Assembly: GCA_963377175.1 (NCBI GenBank)
Contig: CAUJNA010003738.1
Coordinates: forward strand, 1,346,501 to 1,410,500
Source of the DNA: Effrenium voratum
Taxonomy: Eukaryota > Sar > Dinophyceae > Suessiales > Symbiodiniaceae
Reading direction: 5' to 3'
DNA: 64,000 nt
Position 1 is the stretch's first letter. Every line of letters begins with the position of its first letter. Shown here one piece after another: positions 24,186 through 34,796 of this stretch. Made by a program: the position numbers and the translations under genes. A model generated the notes under the pieces. It did not search any database, was not told the origin of the DNA, and saw only the letters and a list, made by a program, of their open reading frames with translations.

Positions 24186-24480
24186 TGACCCCTGTATGGT
24201 GGTTTCCTTTATTCGGGGACCAATTCCTGGGTTCATTCAACCACATTCCCTACCAATTCTCCCACTAACATGGCACCTGAGGCAGGGTACCTGGAAGATC
24301 AGTTTTCTCTTGGAGGGACTCCTTGTCAGGTGCCATGCTAGTCGGAGTGAGGCTGCCCTATGACCCCTATAAACCATCCAACTGGTGGTTTCCTTTATTA
24401 GGTCCCCGATAAGGTGGTTTCCTTTATTCGGGGACCTATAAGGTGGTTTCCTTTATTCGGGAATCCCCTGATTTCATTCC
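24186..24480. repeat. Nested repeats: TIR element inside a GGTGGTTTCCTTTATT tandem
   Basis: The word GGTGGTTTCCTTTATTCGGG occurs about four times (24,197; 24,383; 24,411; 24,440). Between the first and second copies lies a segment bounded by ACTAACATGGCACCTGA and TCAGGTGCCATGCTAG. This suggests a short inverted-repeat element inserted in the tandem array. Confidence 0.75.
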
Positions 24481-24493
24481 ACCACATTCCCGA

Positions 24494-24605
24494 CCGATTT
24501 TGCACCGAGCGCGTTTGTCATTCATTGCCACCTCCAGCACGTCGTAGAGCGGGTGCCACCGAATGCGCTCCACCCGGGCGTTGGTGAATTCCCCGAAGTC
24601 CAAGC
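24494..24605 (-). CDS. Exon-like segment, unknown protein
   Basis: Starts after CACTTGAG (AG at 24606-24607) and ends at GT (24492-24493). It encodes LDFGEFTNARVERIRWH, then PLYDVLEVAMNDKRARCKI. Codon bias and splice sites agree, and the opposite strand shows no equally good frame. Family not recognised. Confidence 0.65.
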
Positions 24606-26139
24606 CTCAAGTGACACCCGAATAACACAGACCTATCATTTCTGTCTGGGAGCTACAAAACATCATCGGCTTTGATTTGGGCTCCAAGTCAGCAGCTTGG
24701 GAAGAGGTGCTCTTTGGCAGATTCGCATGCCACTTTGGCCGTGCCGTCTGCTTGGCTTCAGATTATAGATCCAACTCATAAATTTCTGACCCCATCCGGG
24801 ATGCGTCTAACCTCACTAGCCAAACAAAGGCGGCCAAGCACTGGTTCCCCAAGTAACCCCCAAAAGTTAATTTGGAGAGCCCCCGAAAATGACCACTTTG
24901 AGTGTCCCAGCCAACTGGTTTAACTGCTTTGGTTTACGCCTCTTGGTCCCCTTGTCAACCACCCAAGGGGGTTCAACAGATGTGTGGCACGTTGGCTACT
25001 GGGACCACTTTGGATTCTCGGGGTTTGGTCCAGTTGGGCCCACTGGTCCAGGGCCCTGGCCCACGTGGCAATTGGTCCCGGTGGTTCCTCGCGCGAGAAA
25101 TAGTTCTGGGCTTTGCCGCGCGCGGAAGCCGCGGCCCAGGGAAACGGCACCCTCCGAAAAGTGATTCGAATGCCCACCAAAATCGCTTCATAGATCCCAA
25201 ACGTGACACGAAATGAAGGAGGGTGTGGCTACCCGGAGGACCCCACTTGCAGTGCCCCCCAAGAAACAACAATAACATACAATAAAATAATAATGGGGGG
25301 GGCTGGTCCTCGTGGTGTCCCTTCAGGGTTCTCCACTTTAGGGCACCCTTGAATCCTTGATAAGGGCAAAGGACATGTATCCCTCTGGAATCCTTATGGC
25401 CGGCCTTGTAAACCTCCAAAAACGGGATCCACGTCCATGCCTGCAACCCACGAACCACCATAACTTTGGCAAGGGGTTCAAATGGAGGCGTGCCAATTGG
25501 AAACGGAAGATTGTCGCTTGAAATCCCTCTGCTCAGTTGTGAAAAGGGAACCCTTTTTGGGGACCCTTTTTAGTGGGGCACACCCAAAAAAAAGGGTTGG
25601 AAAACGGGTGCCCCTGAACTGAGTCTGGGACGCGAGGGGCACCAGTCATCAACTTGCACGGCACTTGCTTCACGTTTTGGGACACGGACGGCGAAAGCGA
25701 AAGCGGTCGTTGGGCGCCATGGAGAAGTGGCCAAGTGCAAAAAAGGCACGAAGCACCGCAGCGCTGAGGCCCAACGTGGAACCCCAAAACCTGTCAGGTT
25801 GAAAGGAATCTACTCTTGGCCCCGTTTTGCCTTCATTTCTACTGTATAAGCTACTGTACCCTTCCAATGACCATGGAAGTGGACCAGGAAACTGCTTTTG
25901 GAACACGACCCTTTTCCAAAACCGAGTGTCCACTTCCATGACTGTTGCAAAGATAATGCTTGATTCATGTAAGCAAACAACGCCAACCTTTTATGACCGC
26001 TCCACCGCTCCCCAGCCCTCATCCCCACCCCCCCCACCCTCATTCTGCGATGCTTCAATCTTTTTGGGGGGGACATCGATCTGGAAAGGACCTCTTGAGA
26101 AGTCGAAAATATGCCAGATAGCATCAACTTCAACTCGCT

Positions 26140-26257
26140 TGCTTTCTGCTGCCCTGCTCAAAGTGACTAACTTCTAGTAGTTTAATACGGAAAACCCAAA
26201 TTCGTTGGCCAAGAGTTAAAGTCCTAACATCCAAGCAAAATGCAACAAAGTAAACTA
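26140..26257. repeat. Dispersed repeat family D, copy 2
   Basis: Shares TTTAATACGGAAAACCCAAA, then TTCGTTGGCCAAGAGTTAAA, with the copy at 22690-22805. Confidence 0.85.
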
Positions 26258-26485
26258 GATACATTCCTCAAGAAGAGGCCCAAATGAAAGCGGAAACCGG
26301 TGTTTGGGGGTACATGTATTCCCCTATGATGGGATGCTGCCTCCTGAGACCTCGAAAGCAAGCCGTATAGCCGTGTAATGCCGTGGTTCTGGGTATACGT
26401 CCCTCGTAAAAACATCACAAAAACATCCCCAAGAACCCCAGGGAAGATCACTGCCTTAACGGCAAAGGCGATGTCCAAGGCTCAC

Positions 26486-26578
26486 CCAAAAGGCGACGAC
26501 GCGCTCCTCCCACGATTTCCGGATCGTCGTTGAACACCGCCGCGCACGTGGGGTGACCGACCTGGCCGCCACTGCTTC
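26486..26578 (-). CDS. Exon, 31 codons with canonical splice sites
   Basis: Sense GGTCGTTTCAG precedes it and GTGAGC follows it, giving a 93-bp phase-0 exon. It encodes a basic peptide with RSVTPRARRC and IRKSWEERVVAFW. This is the cleanest splice context on the left side. Function unknown. It has the same length and phase as the exon at 10561-10653. Confidence 0.65.
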
Positions 26579-27525
26579 CTGAAACGACCAGTTTCCTTAC
26601 CTTCCAGCACCATCATCTGCCTTTTCCCCAAGTCCAAAGCTGTCGCAATATTTGGGTGGGAGGGCCTTCGGGCTTCAGCCCGGAACTTCTGAACACGGTA
26701 GAAGTGTTTGTCCTAAGGCAGGGTATTCCAATTTAGGGGGGGCAGGTTTGGCTGCCTTAGATCTTGAGGGCGGGTTGATTTGGAGGCTGCTGTTGGGCGG
26801 GAAAAGCCGCCAAGCAAGGTGATGCTCCCGTGCTTTTTTGTTTGCGCACCTGGTAAGGTTCCGAATCGGGGCTGCGGAGGCTGTCGCTGGCGCTTCTATT
26901 TTTATAGCAGGAAATAGGACTCCTCTGCGCTGTTGCCATCCCCAATCGGCTTTGCCAGTGCCCGTTTTCCAGTGAGACACATTGGGAAGTCGCGACCATC
27001 TAACTTTGTGGCGAAAAGCTTGCGTGAACCGCAAACCAAACAAATATTTCATGGGACACATTCCTCAGAGAACTGCAGTCCTTCCTTCAGGCGCTTTGGC
27101 GCTACTCCGTTGACTCCCCAGGCCTCGTAATGACTGTCCCCCACACCGTGGAAGCAAACCTAAGTACGCAGCCGGCGATTTGTAGATGTGGATTGCCACG
27201 TACAGATGCGGCGGAGATGATTTCATCGCATTGCAGATGCATCTGCAGATCTCCTAATTATCCTCAGTTGAGTCCCAATCAAAAGCTGCTTTTGAAAAGG
27301 TCTACTTACAACCATGCCAAGAACTAGAAAGGCAACCGCACCTATTCACGGTTGGGTCTGTCTCCTACCAAACTTCACATTTTGCCCGGGTGTTGATTGT
27401 GGCTCCCTTAATTATGTGGTCTCTCTCAAACTCAGCAACCCCCAGGTGCAAAAGGAGTAGACCTGCTTGGCCCTCCGAAGATTTAACAAGTCGCGTTGAA
27501 ACAGCCCGTTGCCCTCTGAGCTTCC

Positions 27526-27629
27526 CTAGGTCCAGAGGTTAGAATCAGGGTACCTATTTTTCTGTAGTCGATTTAGGGGAACCCTCCCCCAAAACAGAAA
27601 CGGTGAGAAAGGGCACTGGGGGACCCAGT
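27526..27629. repeat. Dispersed TIR element family E, copy 2
   Basis: A shorter, more diverged copy with CTAGGTCC and GGGGGACC ends and the GGGGAACCCTCCCCCAAAA core. Confidence 0.8.
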
Positions 27630-27764
27630 TCCCCTGCGAACCCGGGGAGGGGGAGCGGCCGGCGGGCCGGCGGGCGCGCCCCGAGGTCCGCGCTGGGAAG
27701 GCTGTGGACACCAGGCCGGCGTCGCGGGAGATGACTCTGGGAGCTGGCAGCACCTGGGTTCTGG

Positions 27765-27990
27765 TTGGGTTCCGGTTGGGTTGGGGCTAGAGGTTAGGGG
27801 CTAGAGGTTAGGGGCCAAAGGTTAGGGGATAGGGCCTAACTAGGGGATAGGGCCTAGGGGATGGGGTCTAGGGCAGGTAGGGCTGGGGGGACAGGGCCTG
27901 GGGGATAGGGGATAAGGGATAGGGCTTAGAGCTTGGGTTATAGGCAAGCTAGGGTTAAGGCTAAGGGCGTAGGGTTCGGGACAGGTGGGG
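27765..27990 (+). repeat. Degenerate TAGGG-rich tract
   Basis: Dozens of GGTTAGGGG, GGGATAGGG and GGCTAGGG words on one strand. Telomere-like in composition but irregular. Confidence 0.8.
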
Positions 27991-28336
27991 TTCGGATCGT
28001 CCCAACAATGAGTGAACATGGACCCAAGGAAGGAGGAAGGAAAGTTAGGCTTGGACTCTGGAGAATGCTGCCCTGTCTTGCTCCAACTACCACCTCATAC
28101 CGCATGCATGAAAGGAAGATCTCTCAAACATGGAGCCACTTAGGCCGCCCCAAGCTTTCTGCATGTAGCAGACATGCACCCTCCCAACCACCCTGAGTGA
28201 CTCTTGGTCGCTTGTGTTATTCCGGCCCTACCGTTCACCTGTAAATACCAACAAACAATGGCTTCCAAAGGTTTCAAAGTGGTGCACACAGTATGGGTCT
28301 ACACCACATCGACAAAAGGGTTGGCACCCTGGCCGG

Positions 28337-28449
28337 CCGCGCGTGCCGCTCGCCACATCCGCCACGAAACTCAGGCAGGTGCTATGGCGTCCGAAGCCCC
28401 AGCGAGCACCTCTGGAGTAGTGACCTTCGAGCGAGGAACCCGTGGCTGG
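28337..28449 (-). CDS. Exon-like segment, low confidence
   Basis: After TTTTTCACCAG the minus strand reads GHYSRGARWGFGRHS and CLSFVADVASGTRG, up to a GGGTGCC where a GT donor is possible. Codon bias is moderate and other frames are partly open. Confidence 0.3.
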
Positions 28450-28833
28450 TGAAAAACCGGTGCCGTGGTACCGCTCGGGTTGATGGCATGTTTGAGGGTG
28501 CCAAAGCTTTTCAGGACGGAGGACCACCAAATTTGGGCTCCCGTATTTGACGTGTACCCACTTGAAACAGTCCAAACTGGTCAAACATCTTCGGTCAAGC
28601 ACGTTTAAACCAGAGACACATCCTCAAGGCTTGCCCTCGGTGGAATTGGGGTTGCGCATTCAAGCCTCGCCGAAAAAAATCCGGGGACCGGCCGCATCTG
28701 GTCTCAAAATCAAAAGGCCTCAGAAATCGGATCAGTTTCGTTTCCCTTTTGATCCACCCCCAAAAAAAAGCGACCAGCCCGCCTCTTGTTCAGTTTTCTC
28801 ATCCAAACCGGGATCAAATGGCTGATCAGCTAC

Positions 28834-28906
28834 GAGGAAAATTCTGTGCCAGTCTGGATGCCGTGCACCCGGAACGCCGCAAGCCACGAGGTCTCGATTT
28901 GGACAA
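28834..28906 (-). CDS. Exon-like segment, 73 bp
   Basis: Preceded by TTCGGGGCAG (AG at 28907-28908) and followed by GTAGCT (GT at 28832-28833). It encodes VQIETSWLAAFRVHGIQT. The plus strand is also open, with lower bias. Confidence 0.4.
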
Positions 28907-28930
28907 CTGCCCCGAACAAAGTCAACTCTA

Positions 28931-29090
28931 TGGCCATGGGCTTTTAAGAGCCAAATCGGTTAGCCCCCAGTTAAAACCATCCGATTCAATCCAACCACTA
29001 AAATAGGAAGCCTAACATGGGTGGTGAATTCACCTACCAACCAAAATGGGATGCCGAAACGGTTTTGACAACCACAGCCATATTTGCTTC
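28931..29090. repeat. Dispersed repeat family B, copy 3
   Basis: TATGGCCATGGG left end, CATCCGATTCAATCCAACCAC-type core, CCAAAATGGGATGC and GGTTTTGACAACCACAGCCATA right end. Closest to the inverted copy at 49468-49568 and to 50959-51095. Confidence 0.85.
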
Positions 29091-29174
29091 GGCCAACACA
29101 CATAAAAGGACACCTCATACACAAGATCTACTGTGCACCAGTCGGGATGGATGCAACCCTATGAATGTTCAAGG

Positions 29175-29930
29175 GTCCAAGTACCTTCTGAGGATGTAAA
29201 ATTAGGTCCTTAAAATAAAGGGGCCAACATGGGTGGTCCCTTTAAAAAAAAACAAAAAAAAACGGCCAAAATGTGTGGTCCCACTAAAAAAGAAACGGCC
29301 AACATGGGTGGTCCCGTTAAAAAAAAAGCTGCCAAAATGTGTGGTCCCATTAAAAAAGAAACGGCCAACATGGGTGGTCCCTTAAAAAAAAAAGCCAAAA
29401 TGTGTGGTCCCATTAAAAAAGAAGCGGCCAAAATGGGTGGTCCTAAAAAAACAAAAAAAACGTTCAAATCCTAAATAAAAGTGTTAAAATGGGTGGTCCC
29501 TTGAAAAAACGGCCAAAATGTGTGGTCCCTGTAAAAAGAAACAAAAACGTCCAAAATGGGTTGTCCCTTTACGGCCAAAATGGGTGGTCACTTTAAAAAC
29601 AAAAACTACCAAAATGGGTGGTCCCTAAAAAAAAACGGCCAAAATGAATGGTCCCTTTAAAAAAAAGAAACTGCCAAAATGTGTGTTCCCTTTTAAAAAA
29701 AAAACAAAAAAAACTTGCAAAATGGGTGGTCACTAAAAACAAACAGTCAAAGTGTGTGGTCCCTTTATTTTATTTTATTTTTAAAAGAAGAATGTGTGGT
29801 CCCTAAAAACACAACGGCCAACACGGGTGGTCCCTTTAAAAGAAAAAAAGTAACATGTGTGGTCCCAAAAAAAACAAAACAGCCCAAATGGGTGCCCAAA
29901 CAAAACAACATCCTCAGGAGGTACTTAGAC
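29175..29930. repeat. Minisatellite block flanked by inverted repeats
   Basis: Some twenty units of roughly 30 bp, each AAAATG(G/T)GTGGTCCC followed by an A-rich spacer and ACGGCC. Units with ATGGGTGG and ATGTGTGG often alternate. The block is flanked by TCCAAGTACCTTCTGAGGAT (left) and ATCCTCAGGAGGTACTTAGA (right), which are inverted copies. The plus-strand reading frame through 29229-29474 (repeats of MGGP and MCGP with Lys runs) is a by-product of unit lengths divisible by three. Confidence 0.85.
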
Positions 29931-30012
29931 TCCTTTCTCCTCCCACCCCCCCCCAAAAAAAAAAACATCCTCAGGAGGTACTTAGACTCCTTTCTCCCCC
30001 CCCCAAAAAAAA
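29908..30012 (+). repeat. Tandem pair, about 55-60 bp unit
   Basis: Two copies of ACATCCTCAGGAGGTACTTA then GACTCCTTTCTCC, each followed by C and A runs. Confidence 0.9.
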
Positions 30013-30230
30013 AGAAAAGAAAAAAGTAATAGAAAAAACAACTCGGGAGGAACCAAGTTGGACCCTCTGACTTTCGGAGATCCACCCACCGACCGCCCCA
30101 CGTGCGAGGCACCCGGCTCCTCTCACAGATGGAGGAGTCGTTTGGGGCCCCCTGCGTTGGGCACCACGCAGTCCACCGAGGTGTAGGTCCCACTGACCTG
30201 TTACAGTATCGTTGTGATGCGCTGTTTCAG

Positions 30231-30327
30231 TCTTCTTCTTCTTCTTCTTCTTCTTCTTCTTCTTCTTCTTCTTCTTCTTCTTCTTCTTCTTCTTCTCCTT
30301 CTCCTTCTCCTTCTCCTTCTCCTTCTC

Positions 30328-30359
<32 letters not shown>

Positions 30360-30422
30360 TCTTCTCCTCCTCCTTCTTCTTCTTCTCCTTCTTCTTCTCC
30401 TTCTTCTTTTTCTTCTTCTCTT
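30231..30422. repeat. (TTC)n/(CTC)n microsatellite
   Basis: About 190 bp of pyrimidine trinucleotide repeat with CTCCTT interruptions. The long Lys/Glu-rich and Ser-rich open frames here are artefacts. Confidence 0.98.
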
Positions 30423-31195
30423 TTGTGGGGGGAGGCATCAACAAAAAGCTTATGCATTTTTGGGGGTGGGGCATCTTATGTATTAGTGCTTGATAAGTTG
30501 TTTTTTTGACAGCTATCCACCATGTTTTTGGGGGTGCCTGGGAAATCCGGAAGACATACCATGAAAAATCACTTTTTGCGGACCCAAAATCCATCCCCGG
30601 AACCTCCCCAGAACCCTGCAGGCTCCTTTTCGAAGACTACAGTTGGCCTTAGCGGCCCACGCCTGCTTGGGGCTTGGGGCGGGTGGGGGGGGGGGCAACC
30701 TTAGGAAACGGCATGCCGCCATTTCCGAGATTGCAATACCCAAAAATGGGAAAGGGGATTGATCCTTTAGACAATACCAAACTGAGATTCCCACAGCCAG
30801 ACCATTTTTATGACCGGAAACCCCGTCGCAACAAGTTGCACCCCCAACTTCTCCGCATGGCTCTTGGTGCCATCCCTCCCCCCGCCAGTGCATCACAGGC
30901 CTGCTGGACAAAACTTGCGCTGAAAAAAACACACACAAAATGGAACCATGAGTCTGCCTGAACATGGCATGCGACCTTGTGGGTCCAGGGAAAGTCACTT
31001 GAGTGAACCCCCCAGAAGTCATTCGGAGGGAACCCTCCAGTTAGAAGGATGCCCCTAAGGAGTGGATCCCTTGCTGGAACCCTCCCAACTGCCATTTCTT
31101 GCCGCCCCAAACCCGTTGGCAGATCCACCCCCAGTCCTTGGAATCAGACCACTTGAGGGGCCCAAAACCACCCCCTATTAATACACTGAGGTGAT

Positions 31196-31275
31196 ATTTA
31201 TATATATATATACATATGTATATATGTGTATATATATATATATGTGTATGAATATATGTATATAACATATATGTG
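31196..31275. repeat. (TA)n/(TATG)n microsatellite
   Basis: Alternating TA with ATATGTGTAT interruptions. Confidence 0.95.
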
Positions 31276-31289
31276 GGGTCAACTGTCGA

Positions 31290-31425
31290 TGGCTTAGCCA
31301 TCCCAAGTGGTGCCGGTTTCCACGGCAGCTCTTGTGAGCTCAGCTGGGCCAGCGGCGACTTCACAGGGCTTACCGCACACCGTGACCTCCACGAAGGTGT
31401 CGCCTGGCAACTTGGCTCTCGCTAA
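31290..31425 (-). CDS. Possible exon, beta-rich, IPT-like
   Basis: The minus strand reads GDTFVEVTVCGKPCEV, then AAGPAELTRAAVETG. The V-x-V-x-G-x-x-C-x-V pattern is what IPT/TIG or related beta domains show. A GTAAGC lies inside, after GTGTGCG, so the exon may end there. The plus strand is also open. Confidence 0.35.
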
Positions 31426-31734
31426 GGCTCAGCTGTCGGTTGGATTGCAACGCCGGAGGACAAGTCTTACCTTTCCGCGGCCGGGTTTGGTCTTGAACGG
31501 CAACTCAAACCAACTCAAAGTTTGGTCTTGCACGCTGGAGCCCGGAAATGTAAGCCTGTCTTCTGGTGGCAGTGTTTCAAGTTGGGTGTGACCTCTAGCC
31601 CAACATGCCGTTGCCCCGGAAAATCATTCATCTTCTGAAAGCTGCAACCAGAACCTGAACGATTCTCCGGGGTCCAATCCAACACAAACCATCGTCCAAC
31701 GGAAAAACATCCCATGGGCAGGTCGGTTGAAACC

Positions 31735-31920
31735 ATCCAACCGAAACGCGCCGAAAGCTCCGCTGGCGTTGGGCGGCGGCGCGAAGCCCTGGCCGTTCAC
31801 CGTCAGCGTCCAGCCTGGGAGCGGCCGAGCCCTGAGCCCCGACCACCCACCCACCGAGCCACCCCACCCGTCCAGCGGAGGTGCCAAGGCGAAGCCGGGC
31901 TTCAAAGCAGTGACTCGAAA
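31735..31920 (-). CDS. Possible exon, IPT/TIG-like
   Basis: The minus strand reads GWTLTVNGQGFAPPPNAS, then FGAFRLDGF, resembling the L-x-V-x-G-x-x-F core of IPT/TIG domains. The plus strand is open over the same span with similar third-position bias (a Pro/Gly/Ala-rich frame), so the call rests on the motif. Confidence 0.4.
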
Positions 31921-32361
31921 TGAGGGACCCCAGGAATGCTTGAAAGTCTTGAAAGTGAGACATATCCTGGGCAAGACGCAAGTTCAACCATGGCCTCATT
32001 GAAAACAAGCGGCCATCATTCGTGGTGTTGCCTTGTCTTGGTTTCTTTGCGGGTGAATGGGGCAGAACAATGCTGCGACAGTGAATCCTGGTTGGGGGCC
32101 CTTCGCCGCGTACTCACAAGAGCTGTTTGCTTCTGTGTTCGCCGTGTTCACCTTTGGGAACCAAGCAAACCCATTTTAGAATGGCCTGCTTGTTCGATAT
32201 ATCCATAGATAACCTGATGAAACCATCATAACAGGGGGAGTTTCCTAGGACCCCCAGTAGGTCTGGCCTTGACTAGGGCTTGTTGGGCCTAGCCTATGGC
32301 TTCCTGCCTTTTCAACTCGCCTTTTTCGAGCGGTCAGCCCCGAAGCCGGAGCCCTCTCCTG

Positions 32362-32570
32362 ACAGGGATCCGGATGCATTCTACACCTGAACATTGCAAC
32401 TTGTACATGGCGGTTTCGCTCTATTTTGGTGGAGCAAGCCATCTTTCAACAATGTATCTTTCAAGGAGCCCTGCTACATGGTGGTTTCCCTTTATTTCGG
32501 CGTTGAAAAAGCAACATGTTTCAGATGGTTGCAAAGTGGAGATGGATCTGTTGAGGAGCCCTGCTTGACA
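32362..32570. repeat. Dispersed repeat family C, copy 2, with partial duplication
   Basis: Same CAGGGATCC...ACACCTGAACATTGC...AAGGAGCCCTGC layout as 6563-6684, followed by a second GGTGGTTTCCCTTTA...GAGGAGCCCTGC half unit. Confidence 0.85.
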
Positions 32571-33197
32571 AAGCCGGTTCCTTGGGCTCTGATCGCTAAC
32601 TCCATGGGATACCTCCAATTTGTAACCCAACCCATCGAAGGGCGCGGCCACATCTCAGGCGTGTCTTGCTGTTTTCGTTGCATCAAAAAGCCCCGGCCCT
32701 GCGCTGGCCTCGGAACACTGGTGGCCAAGCCGTTTGGCCATTCGGCCATTGGCCTCGCCCGAGTCATTTGAGGCTCAAGCGGGCCTATGCAAAACATCCA
32801 AATGCCGAAACAAAGCACGAAGCCAAAAAAGGACTCACGTGACGGAACAGAACATACAAGAAAACCAGCAACACAAAAGAGACCAACACCAAAATAAGAA
32901 CAAACAGCAACAAACAACCATATGCAAAAACACTTTCTATTTAGGGCGAAAAAAGAAGAAGAAGAAAAAAAGTAAAGACTACAACACACACACACACACA
33001 ACAAAAACACGACACGACCATCAGAAACATCCAAACTGCATCGAGCCCCTGAAGCGGTTTCCTAGGGTCAACCTCGAAGCCTGGGCGTCCCCGGCCGCCG
33101 CCCAAGGAGCTCGCAGAGATCTGCGCGAGCCACGCCGCAGGGGGCACCCAACCGATTTAGTTGCTGCCGGAATGGCCGGGTGTCCCAAACATAGGGA

Positions 33198-33280
33198 AAC
33201 CCCAACATGGGCTGCCCTGGTAAATGGAAACATGGACTAAAGAATTTGGGTGGTGACAAATTTTGACCCATACCCAAATA
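33198..33280. repeat. Dispersed repeat family A, truncated copy
   Basis: Has GGAAACATGGACTAAA and the right end AATTTTGACCCATACCCAAA. The left end is missing. Confidence 0.6.
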
Positions 33281-33881
33281 GTTGGGGGTTTGTCTGTTTC
33301 GAGGATACCCTCTTTGGAGGTTTGCTTAAGGGAAATCAGAAGGAAAGGCACCATTCTGGGCCCCCTCAGGGTGGTCGGTCTTCTTGCGGCTTCTTTTCCA
33401 AACAGTCCAAACTTCAGGAGCATTGTGGTAAACACAAGGTGACCTTTTCGGGCAGTGCAGAAGTGAGGCTGGAAAACATGAACCACAAGGCGATGAATGT
33501 GGTGTTTACTTTTTGACATCCAAACCTCCGCTTCAACACCCAATTTAGACACCCAGCAATTGGAACTCATCCAAGTCACCATCACCCAACCCCCAACCCC
33601 CTGGTTCATGCAAGGCTGTCTGAAGAACTCGTAAGTGCTTGGCAAACACTCATTTCTCAGTGTTCGCTCGCTAGCAGGTCACTTGGCATTTGGTCTCCTT
33701 TTGCCGGGCCATCCCGAGGAAAAGTTTGAGTCTTGATCAGCCTTGTGTTGATGTTCTGGGCGAACAAATGTCCCACAAAGAGAACAATAAGCCAAATCAA
33801 GCCATGACCATAGAAACTGGCTTTTTTCCTTTGGATTTCCCTTTGAACCAAGCTTGGAAGGGTCGCCCTCGCAAAACACAC

Positions 33882-33995
33882 CCAAATCGTCCAGCGACTC
33901 GCCTCCGCAGTCGCGTCAACACTGTCCAGCACCAGCGGCAAGTTGATCCTGAGGTGCAGTCCGCTGTTTGATTCCGACAGTACCAGCGAGCACGC
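33882..33995 (-). CDS. Exon, 38 codons, AG/GT bounded
   Basis: The sense start follows CCAAAAGAG (AG at 33996-33997) and the end precedes GTGTGT (GT at 33880-33881), giving 114 bp in phase 0. It encodes ACSLVLSESNSGLHLRIN, then LPLVLDSVDATAEASRWTI. Codon bias is strong and the beta-strand alternation fits an extracellular domain. This is the exon closest to the retroelement (about 500 bp away) and it has the same orientation. Confidence 0.6.
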
Positions 33996-34227
33996 CTCTT
34001 TTGGTGGGCACATAGAAACCAACAAGGACACCAGCCAGTTTTGGGGGGTCTAATTTTGAGACAAGCCGACATAGAATCAAAAGGCCAGCTGAGTCAGAAC
34101 CAACACTTAATCTGAAAGTAACAGAATGACGCAAGTACAAATTGCATTGCAGGAGTCGCATTGGTCCACCAATACTGAAACTTATGTCGTAAGAATCTAG
34201 CAGCCGGCCGAACCTATTCATGGTTGG

Positions 34228-34500
34228 GATAGTCGGTCCCCCACCCACCCACCCACCCGCCCGCCCGCCCGCCCACCCATCCACCCACCTATCCACCCAC
34301 CTACCCACCCACCGACCCATCCACCCGCGCACTCGCGCACGCACACGCACACAGCCACCCACGCACACACGCACACACACGCACCCTCGTACGCTCGCTC
34401 GCATCCACCCACACCCACACCCACACCCACACCCACACCCACACCCACCCACACACCCACCCACCCACCCACCCACCCACCCACCCACCCACCCACCCAC
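34228..34500. repeat. CCCA/CCCACA microsatellite at the element 3-prime edge
   Basis: Long C/A repeat: CCCA units, a CACACGCA middle part, then CCCACA hexamers and pure CCCA, running into the retroelement repeat. On the element sense strand this reads GTGTGTGGGTGGGT directly after the element end. Confidence 0.97.
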
Positions 34501-34775
34501 ACACTTATCTCGAGAGGCTTCACTAGCCGAGATGAAAACCGCAGTCAGTAAAAATGCTCGAATGCAAATGCAAATCAACAGGTCACAACGTCGACACCGA
34601 ACAGGAAGCAACAGCGACAAACAGAAACCGCAAAAGGAAATAGGCAGGTACGTCGGATTGATCAGATCCGATATCCCATGACTGAGGTAGCTTCGTTGAG
34701 TGCGGTCCCTCAGTCATGCCGCACTCCCCTGCAATGTGGAATTTCCGTCCGTGCTCCAGGACGCTTCACACACAC
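34499..34775 (-). repeat. Terminal direct repeat, 3-prime copy
   Basis: Identical to 42,226-42,502. It contains two interleaved inverted repeats: CATGACTGAGG (34,677-34,687) pairs with 34,708-34,718, and GAGTGCGG (34,698-34,705) pairs with 34,719-34,726. A smaller hairpin, CGGAT...ATCCG, lies at about 34,653-34,670. No hammerhead core (CTGANGA plus GAAA in order) was found by eye. Confidence 0.95.
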
Positions 34776-34796
34776 GGAGCCCCAACTGGGGCGACA

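Noticed and set aside
30227..30457. CRISPR-like or other prokaryotic repeat array
   Set aside because: All arrays in the window are simple satellites without unique spacers.
29971..30594. 207-codon Lys/Glu-rich minus-strand frame and Ser-rich plus frame
   Set aside because: Produced by the TTC/CTC microsatellite. No non-repeat domain is attached.
34218..34681. Gly/Val/Trp-rich and His/Pro-rich frames up to 234 codons
   Set aside because: They are read through the CCCA microsatellite and the start of the terminal repeat.
34499..34775. Terminal repeats as true LTRs of a gypsy, copia or DIRS element
   Set aside because: No TG...CA ends, primer-binding site, integrase, protease, RNase H or tyrosine recombinase was seen. 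RT and GIY-YIG features point elsewhere.
34600..34775. Hammerhead ribozyme in the terminal repeat
   Set aside because: CTGATCA and GGAAATTCC are present in sense, but no CTGANGA followed by GAAA with pairing stems was found on either strand.
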